Positions 5,893-9,073 of a stretch of 9,073 nucleotides of DNA are shown piece by piece (the stretch's first letter is position 1; every line of letters begins with the position of its first letter). The notes beneath the pieces are model-generated. The model had not been told where the DNA came from, searched no databases, and was given only the letters and a program-made list of their open reading frames with translations. Position numbers and translations under genes: made by a program. Origin of the DNA: Nitrospirae bacterium RIFCSPLOW2_12_42_9 (GTDB taxonomy: Bacteria; Nitrospirota; 9FT-COMBO-42-15; HDB-SIOI813); NCBI GenBank assembly GCA_001805205.1, contig MHER01000207.1:1-9073 (forward strand). Direction: 5' to 3'.

Positions 5893-7272
5893 ATGAAATA
5901 TCATAATTTGATTTTAAAATATGGTTTTTATCCGCTATCGATTGCATTAGTTTTAACATTAGGTCCTCTTTTATCCAGTGTGCCATCAACAGCTCATGCA
6001 TCAAAAAAGATAGAGCCGGTGCGGGTCGTTCTTAAAAACGGGATTACCATTCTTGTTGTAGAGACACATGCACTTCCGGTTGTGAATATCTCTGTTACAG
6101 TCAAGACAGGTTCAGTATATGACCCGCCTGAGAAGGCAGGTCTCTCAAGTCTGACAGCAGCACTGCTGGATGAAGGAACAAAGACAAGGTCATCACAACA
6201 AATAGCTGATGAAATGGATTTTATAGGAGGGAAGCTTTCAACAGGAGGAGGTACTGACTTCTCAACTGCGTCACTTGTTGTCCTTAAAAAGGATATTAAG
6301 ACAGGACTGGATATTCTCTCAGACGTACTTATGAACCCTGTGTTTCCGGAAGAAGAGGTTGAGAGAAAGAAAAAGGAGGTTATCGGGGCAATAATATCTG
6401 ATAAGGATGACCCGGGTTCAGTAGCATCCAAGGCCTTTTATAAAGCGGTATTTAAAAACCATCCCTATGGGATACCCGGAGAGGGGGATGAAGAATCAGT
6501 CGTAAATATCTCGAGAGATGATATAGTAAAATTCTTTAATACATATTACAGACCAAATAATACCATTATGGCAGTTGTAGGTGATGTTGACATTAAAGAG
6601 GTAGTTACACTTATAGAAACATATTTCAAATCCTGGAAAAAGGCAGAAATATCGTTTCCCACTATTCCATCTGCAGGAAAAGTGGAAAAGAAGGAATCAG
6701 TACTTATCGATAGAGATATAACCCAGGCTAATATTATGCTTGGTCATGTTGGGATATCGAGGGACAACCCGGATTTTTATGCAGTCCACGTGATGAACTA
6801 TATACTTGGCGGCGGAGGCTTCTCCTCGAGGTTGACAAAAGAGATACGGGATAATAAAGGACTTGCGTATTCAGTCCATAGCGGATTTGATATAAATAAA
6901 TATCCCGGTGCTTTTACAGTATCAATTCAGACAAAGAATGAAACAACACAGGTTGCTGTGGAAGGTATACTTGTTGAACTAAAAAAGATCAGGGAAGAAC
7001 AGGTATCTGATGAAGAATTGAATGATGCCAAATCATATTTGACAGGAAGTTTTCCGCTCAAGCTCGATACCAATTCCAAAATAAGTAGTTATCTGGTTTT
7101 TATAGAGTTTTATAATCTGGGTCTTGATTATTTCGATGCTTATAAAAAGAAGATAGAGGCCATAACAAAGGATGATATAATAAGAGCTGCAAAGAAATAT
7201 ATTGACCCTGAAAACTATGTTATCGTAGCTGTTGCAAAACAGAAGGATGCAGGGTTAAAGGAATTAGAATGA
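5893..7272 (+). CDS. exported M16-family protein, non-catalytic partner subunit
   Basis: A 459-residue M16 protein that lacks the zinc site. The HxxEH position reads S86-L-T-A89-A90 within GLSSLTAALLDEG, so both histidines and the glutamate are gone. The fold is otherwise retained: N-terminal domain about 45-192, M16_C about 200-378. The substrate-side R/Y pair is present (R319 and Y326 in RDNKGLAYSV), preceded by GGGGFSSRL (306-314). This division, with zinc on one subunit and R/Y on the other, matches paired bacterial M16B heterodimers and mitochondrial processing peptidase. A signal peptide occupies residues 1-36 with cleavage after AHA. The start is supported by GAGGG (5877-5881), 11 nt upstream. 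It lies 62 bp after the catalytic subunit and 62 bp before larE; co-transcription with the former is likely. Confidence 0.92.
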   Translation: MKYHNLILKYGFYPLSIALVLTLGPLLSSVPSTAHASKKIEPVRVVLKNGITILVVETHALPVVNISVTVKTGSVYDPPEKAGLSSLTAALLDEGTKTRSSQQIADEMDFIGGKLSTGGGTDFSTASLVVLKKDIKTGLDILSDVLMNPVFPEEEVERKKKEVIGAIISDKDDPGSVASKAFYKAVFKNHPYGIPGEGDEESVVNISRDDIVKFFNTYYRPNNTIMAVVGDVDIKEVVTLIETYFKSWKKAEISFPTIPSAGKVEKKESVLIDRDITQANIMLGHVGISRDNPDFYAVHVMNYILGGGGFSSRLTKEIRDNKGLAYSVHSGFDINKYPGAFTVSIQTKNETTQVAVEGILVELKKIREEQVSDEELNDAKSYLTGSFPLKLDTNSKISSYLVFIEFYNLGLDYFDAYKKKIEAITKDDIIRAAKKYIDPENYVIVAVAKQKDAGLKELE

Positions 7273-7286
7273 TGTTTGAGGACTTT

Positions 7287-7302
7287 GTGCAGTCTCCTGC
7301 AC
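7287..7302. other. small hairpin between the M16 pair and larE
   Basis: GTGCAG (7287-7292) and CTGCAC (7297-7302) form a 6-bp stem with a TCTC loop. No T-run follows, so it is not a convincing terminator and does not exclude read-through from the M16 genes into larE. Confidence 0.3.
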
Positions 7303-7334
7303 TTAGAGAATGTGCATAGCTGCGAGGATTTATA

Positions 7335-8165
7335 ATGATGATTGAGAGCTCTCCGCATATACTTTATCAAAGGTTAAAAGAGCAAATAGAGTCCATGGGC
7401 TCTGTTCTTGTTGCATTTTCAGGAGGGGTTGACAGCTCTCTTCTTGCCAGGGTAGCATTTGATTCCCTCGGAAATAAAGCTGTTGCAGTAACAGCAACAT
7501 CGCCTACATATCCATGGTATGAAATAGAAGAGGCAAAGACCATTGCTATTGAAATAGGGATACGCCATATCCTTATAGAATCTAATGAGCTCGATATCGA
7601 AGAGTTTGCACAGAATGACAACAGACGCTGTTATCACTGCAAGAGAGAGTTGTTCGATAAATTAAAAGTAATTGCAGATGATTTAAATATAACCCACATA
7701 GCCTGCGGGACAACAGTGGATGACCTGTCCGACTATCGTCCCGGGATGGATGCTGCAAAAGAGCTTGGTGTAAAGAGCCCGCTCGTTGAAGCAGGCCTTA
7801 CAAAGGAGATGGTACGTGAAATAAGCAGGATGCTTGGCCTTCCAAACTGGGATAAGCCCTCCTTTGCATGCCTTTCTTCAAGATTTCCTTATGGAACAGA
7901 GATTACAGAGGAAAGATTAAAACAGGTTGGTATGTGTGAGACGTATTTACGACAGCTTGGCTTCAAACAATTCCGTGTCCGTTATCATGAAGAGGTAGCC
8001 CGCATAGAAGCATGTAGGGAAGATTTGGAATTGATGTTTGCGAATCCCGCTCTCCGGAATGAAATAGCAAAAAAGTTTAAAGAGTTTGGATTTACCTATG
8101 TGACGATTGATATTGAAGGATATCGTACAGGAAGTATGAATGAAATCCTGATAAAGGAGGGTTAA
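7335..8165 (+). CDS. larE: LarE-type ATP-dependent sacrificial sulfur transferase
   Basis: A 276-residue cytoplasmic PP-loop enzyme, the same length as Lactobacillus LarE. LarE adenylates the pyridinium dinucleotide precursor of the nickel-pincer cofactor and donates sulfur to it. The P-loop-like SGGVDSS is at 29-35. The cysteine C179 in PSFACLSSRFPYG (175-187) corresponds to the sulfur-donating cysteine of LarE. C99 and C102 (RRCYHCKREL) form a CxxC pair, and C124 follows in IACGTTVDDLSDYRPG. The family's C-terminal signature GYRTGSMNEI (about 262-271) is intact. GAGGA at 7324-7328 serves either of two adjacent ATGs (7335 or 7338). No larA, larB, larC or lactate gene is in the window, so the cofactor's user is elsewhere, or this homologue serves another sulfur-transfer pathway. 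Its 3' end is partly duplicated just downstream. Confidence 0.92.
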   Translation: MMIESSPHILYQRLKEQIESMGSVLVAFSGGVDSSLLARVAFDSLGNKAVAVTATSPTYPWYEIEEAKTIAIEIGIRHILIESNELDIEEFAQNDNRRCYHCKRELFDKLKVIADDLNITHIACGTTVDDLSDYRPGMDAAKELGVKSPLVEAGLTKEMVREISRMLGLPNWDKPSFACLSSRFPYGTEITEERLKQVGMCETYLRQLGFKQFRVRYHEEVARIEACREDLELMFANPALRNEIAKKFKEFGFTYVTIDIEGYRTGSMNEILIKEG

Positions 8166-8173
8166 AGACGAAG

Positions 8174-8204
8174 TGGCCATTCTGTTCAGATTAAAGAATG
8201 GCCA
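8174..8204. other. 10-bp perfect hairpin between larE and bamD
   Basis: TGGCCATTCT (8174-8183) and AGAATGGCCA (8195-8204) form a perfect 10-bp stem with an 11-nt loop, 9 nt after the larE stop codon. No T-run follows on the plus strand. It may protect the larE 3' end or mark the duplication joint. A further TGGCCATTC at 8246-8254 could pair with the same right arm as an alternative. Confidence 0.55.
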
Positions 8205-8220
8205 GTATGAATGAAATCCT

Positions 8221-8244
8221 AATAAAGCAGGGTTAAAGACCCTG
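8221..8244 (-). terminator. rho-independent terminator of bamD overlapping its stop codon
   Basis: Read on the minus strand, CAGGGT (complement of 8239-8244) and ACCCTG (complement of 8228-8233) form a 6-bp stem with loop CTTTA. The T-rich CTTTATT follows directly (complement of 8221-8227). The bamD stop codon TAA (complement of 8233-8235) spans the end of the loop and the first base of the second arm. The stem is short and the T-tract is interrupted, so termination may be partial. Confidence 0.5.
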
Positions 8245-8934
8245 ATGGCCATTCAGCCTGGCAAGGAGTTCAGAGGCATCTTCTTTATATCTTGAATCAG
8301 GATACCTTGTAAGCAGACCCTGCAGGACTTCAACAGCCATTTCTATTTTCCCGTTTGAGTTGTATGCAATACCAAGGTGGTAGAATGCCTTTTCACTGAC
8401 AGCACTGTCAGGATATTCAGTCAATATAATCCTGAATCTCTCAACAGCAGCAAGGTAGTCCTCCTTTTTCAAATAAAAATTTCCAACATAGAATTCCCGT
8501 TCAGCCAATTTCTCTCTGCAAACCTTTATCTTATCACCTGCATCTTTTACGAATTCACTCATTGAGTAGTCCTTAAGGACTGTTTCAAATGCAGATAAGG
8601 CCTTCTGAACCGGTTCAATATCCCTGTCTATAGACCTGATCTGTTTAAAATATGAAAGTCCTATCCTGTACTGGGAATGGGCAGCAGATTTATGCAAAGG
8701 ATGAAGCTCAAGGAATCTCCTGTATTCCTGGATTGCACCTGCGAAATCCTTTTCCTTGAAAAGTTTATCAGCCTTCTTTAACAGGGCCTCTGCATCATAC
8801 AACTCCTTCAGCTCGTTTGTGAGGCTATCACCGGAGAGTGTTTCCGATTCGGTTTTTCCTGCACAACTATTAAAGAAGATTGGCCCTGCAAGAAAAACAG
8901 TTAACAACATAACTATGATTGGTAAACGTTTCAT
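8233..8934 (-). CDS. bamD: BamD-type outer membrane assembly lipoprotein (TPR)
   Basis: A 233-residue TPR lipoprotein, close to the 245 residues of E. coli BamD, the essential partner of BamA in inserting beta-barrel proteins into the outer membrane. The signal sequence has a hydrophobic core at 4-21, and C24 in FNSC is the likely lipidated cysteine; the lipobox is a weak match. TPR repeats run from about 48 to 228. The stretch about 89-165 (YRIGLSYFKQI, SIDRDIEP, CREKLAEREFYVGNFY) has the order and wording typical of BamD rather than of YbgF/CpoB or generic TPR proteins. AAAGGA (complement of 8942-8947), 7 nt before the ATG, supports the start. It converges on larE with 67 bp between stop codons, and its final codons lie within the duplicated larE tail. 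It diverges from a gene beyond the right edge. Confidence 0.88.
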   Translation of the reverse strand: MKRLPIIVMLLTVFLAGPIFFNSCAGKTESETLSGDSLTNELKELYDAEALLKKADKLFKEKDFAGAIQEYRRFLELHPLHKSAAHSQYRIGLSYFKQIRSIDRDIEPVQKALSAFETVLKDYSMSEFVKDAGDKIKVCREKLAEREFYVGNFYLKKEDYLAAVERFRIILTEYPDSAVSEKAFYHLGIAYNSNGKIEMAVEVLQGLLTRYPDSRYKEDASELLARLNGHQGL

Positions 8935-8954
8935 TTGTAAGTCCTTTAACCCAA

Positions 8955-8982
8955 ATTATTGCCAACTTAATAGATCAGGCAA
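8955..8982 (-). promoter_or_regulatory. sigma70-like promoter of bamD
   Basis: On the minus strand TTGCCT (complement of 8977-8982, 4/6 match) and AATAAT (complement of 8955-8960, 5/6 match) are separated by 16 bp. The predicted start near 8948 leaves a leader of about 14 nt that holds the ribosome-binding site AAAGGA. The -35 box forms part of the 19-bp palindrome at 8974-8992. Confidence 0.5.
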
Positions 8983-8992
8983 CTTGCCTGAT
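8974..8992. promoter_or_regulatory. perfect 19-bp palindrome, candidate operator between divergent promoters
   Basis: ATCAGGCAA (8974-8982), a central C, and TTGCCTGAT (8984-8992) form a perfect inverted repeat with 9-bp half-sites. Such odd-centred palindromes are typical binding sites of dimeric regulators. It supplies a TTGCCT -35-like hexamer to each strand, so one bound protein could block both promoters. It could instead be read as a 7-bp hairpin with loop AACTT, but no T-run follows on either strand. Confidence 0.5.
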
Positions 8993-9010
8993 AGTTGACT
9001 ATTTTATAAT
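8984..9010 (+). promoter_or_regulatory. promoter for the rightward gene beyond the window
   Basis: TTGCCT (8984-8989) and a perfect TATAAT (9005-9010) are separated by 15 bp, slightly short. The -10 box is the strongest on this strand in the region. Transcription from about 9017 would run off the right edge into the next gene. A second candidate is the extended -10 element TGATAAAAT at 9043-9051. Confidence 0.4.
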
Positions 9011-9064
9011 GCGTTACTCTTGTTACCTTTTTACCAGATTTCTGATAAAATAGCAAGACTTAAT

Positions 9065-9069
9065 GGAGG
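9065..9069 (+). promoter_or_regulatory. ribosome-binding site of a gene starting at the right edge
   Basis: GGAGG is a strong Shine-Dalgarno sequence at the very end of the window. The start codon probably lies a few bases outside. The ATG at 9070 touches the motif and is too close to be used efficiently. The ATG at 9063 would be the start only if this GGAGG is coding. Too little is present to identify the product. Confidence 0.4.
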
Positions 9070-9073
9070 ATGA

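Larger units (their letters stand above)
8133..8254. repeat. imperfect tandem duplication of the larE 3' end (71-bp period)
   Basis: Copy 1 (8133-8182) covers the last codons of larE, its stop and the sequence up to TGGCCATTC. Copy 2 (8204-8254) repeats it 71 bp later with two substitutions and one short divergent block (GAAG against CCTGA). Copy 2 still encodes the larE tail as SMNEILIKQG-stop, without a gene in front of it. Its right half lies inside the last codons of the convergent bamD gene. Because LarE proteins normally end in this conserved tail, copy 1 is probably ancestral and copy 2 the derived fragment. Confidence 0.85.

Noticed and set aside
5994..6431. 145-codon open frame on the minus strand inside the second M16 gene
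   Set aside because: It lies entirely antisense to a clear M16 gene, its product is low-complexity and serine-rich, and it shows no family features.
7947..8252. 101-codon minus-strand open frame across the end of larE
   Set aside because: It is antisense to the conserved LarE C-terminus and overlaps the bamD 3' end; the product shows no recognisable feature.
1..9073. CRISPR array, tRNA or rRNA gene, insertion sequence, phage or toxin-antitoxin genes
   Set aside because: None seen: no regularly spaced repeats, no cloverleaf-like sequence noticed, and no transposase or integrase motifs in any coding region.

Overview
The window reads as an ordinary chromosomal stretch of a Gram-negative (diderm) bacterium. 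Evidence for an outer membrane is a BamD-type lipoprotein, an MltD-type lytic transglycosylase and a pair of exported M16 proteins. Base composition is moderately AT-rich. Gene content and style recall Nitrospirota or Desulfobacterota-like lineages, but that placement is an impression; no rRNA or other taxonomic marker is present.

Layout, left to right. Bases 1-162 hold a REP-like double hairpin and the leader of an MFS transporter (163-1548, +). A small helical protein of unknown function (1560-1877, -) converges on it. After an AT-rich gap comes an exported SLT/LysM lytic transglycosylase (2121-3305, -). It diverges from a membrane-anchored protein (3399-4331, +) that carries a complete JAMM/MPN+ metal-site signature and would otherwise pass as hypothetical. 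Next are two M16 metallopeptidase-family genes (4445-5830 and 5893-7272, +), the first with an intact zinc site and the second without it, followed by larE (7335-8165, +). bamD (8233-8934, -) converges on larE. A divergent promoter region (about 8942-9073) leads to a gene whose start lies at or just beyond the right edge.

How the genes fit together. Four or five of the eight proteins act in, or are exported across, the inner membrane: peptidoglycan cleavage, outer-membrane protein assembly, periplasmic proteolysis and the JAMM protein. The window can be read as an envelope-maintenance neighbourhood, with larE (sulfur insertion for a nickel-pincer or related cofactor) and the MFS transporter as unrelated passengers. 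No mobile element, phage gene, CRISPR array or RNA gene was seen.

The points most worth a second look are: the JAMM protein, predicted to face the periplasm; a palindrome inside the coding sequence for the first M16 signal peptide; a 71-bp-period tandem duplication of the larE tail in which the second copy differs so that it forms a terminator-like hairpin for bamD; a perfect 19-bp palindrome supplying -35 elements to both divergent promoters; and the REP doublet, whose two arms differ only by a compensatory base-pair change.
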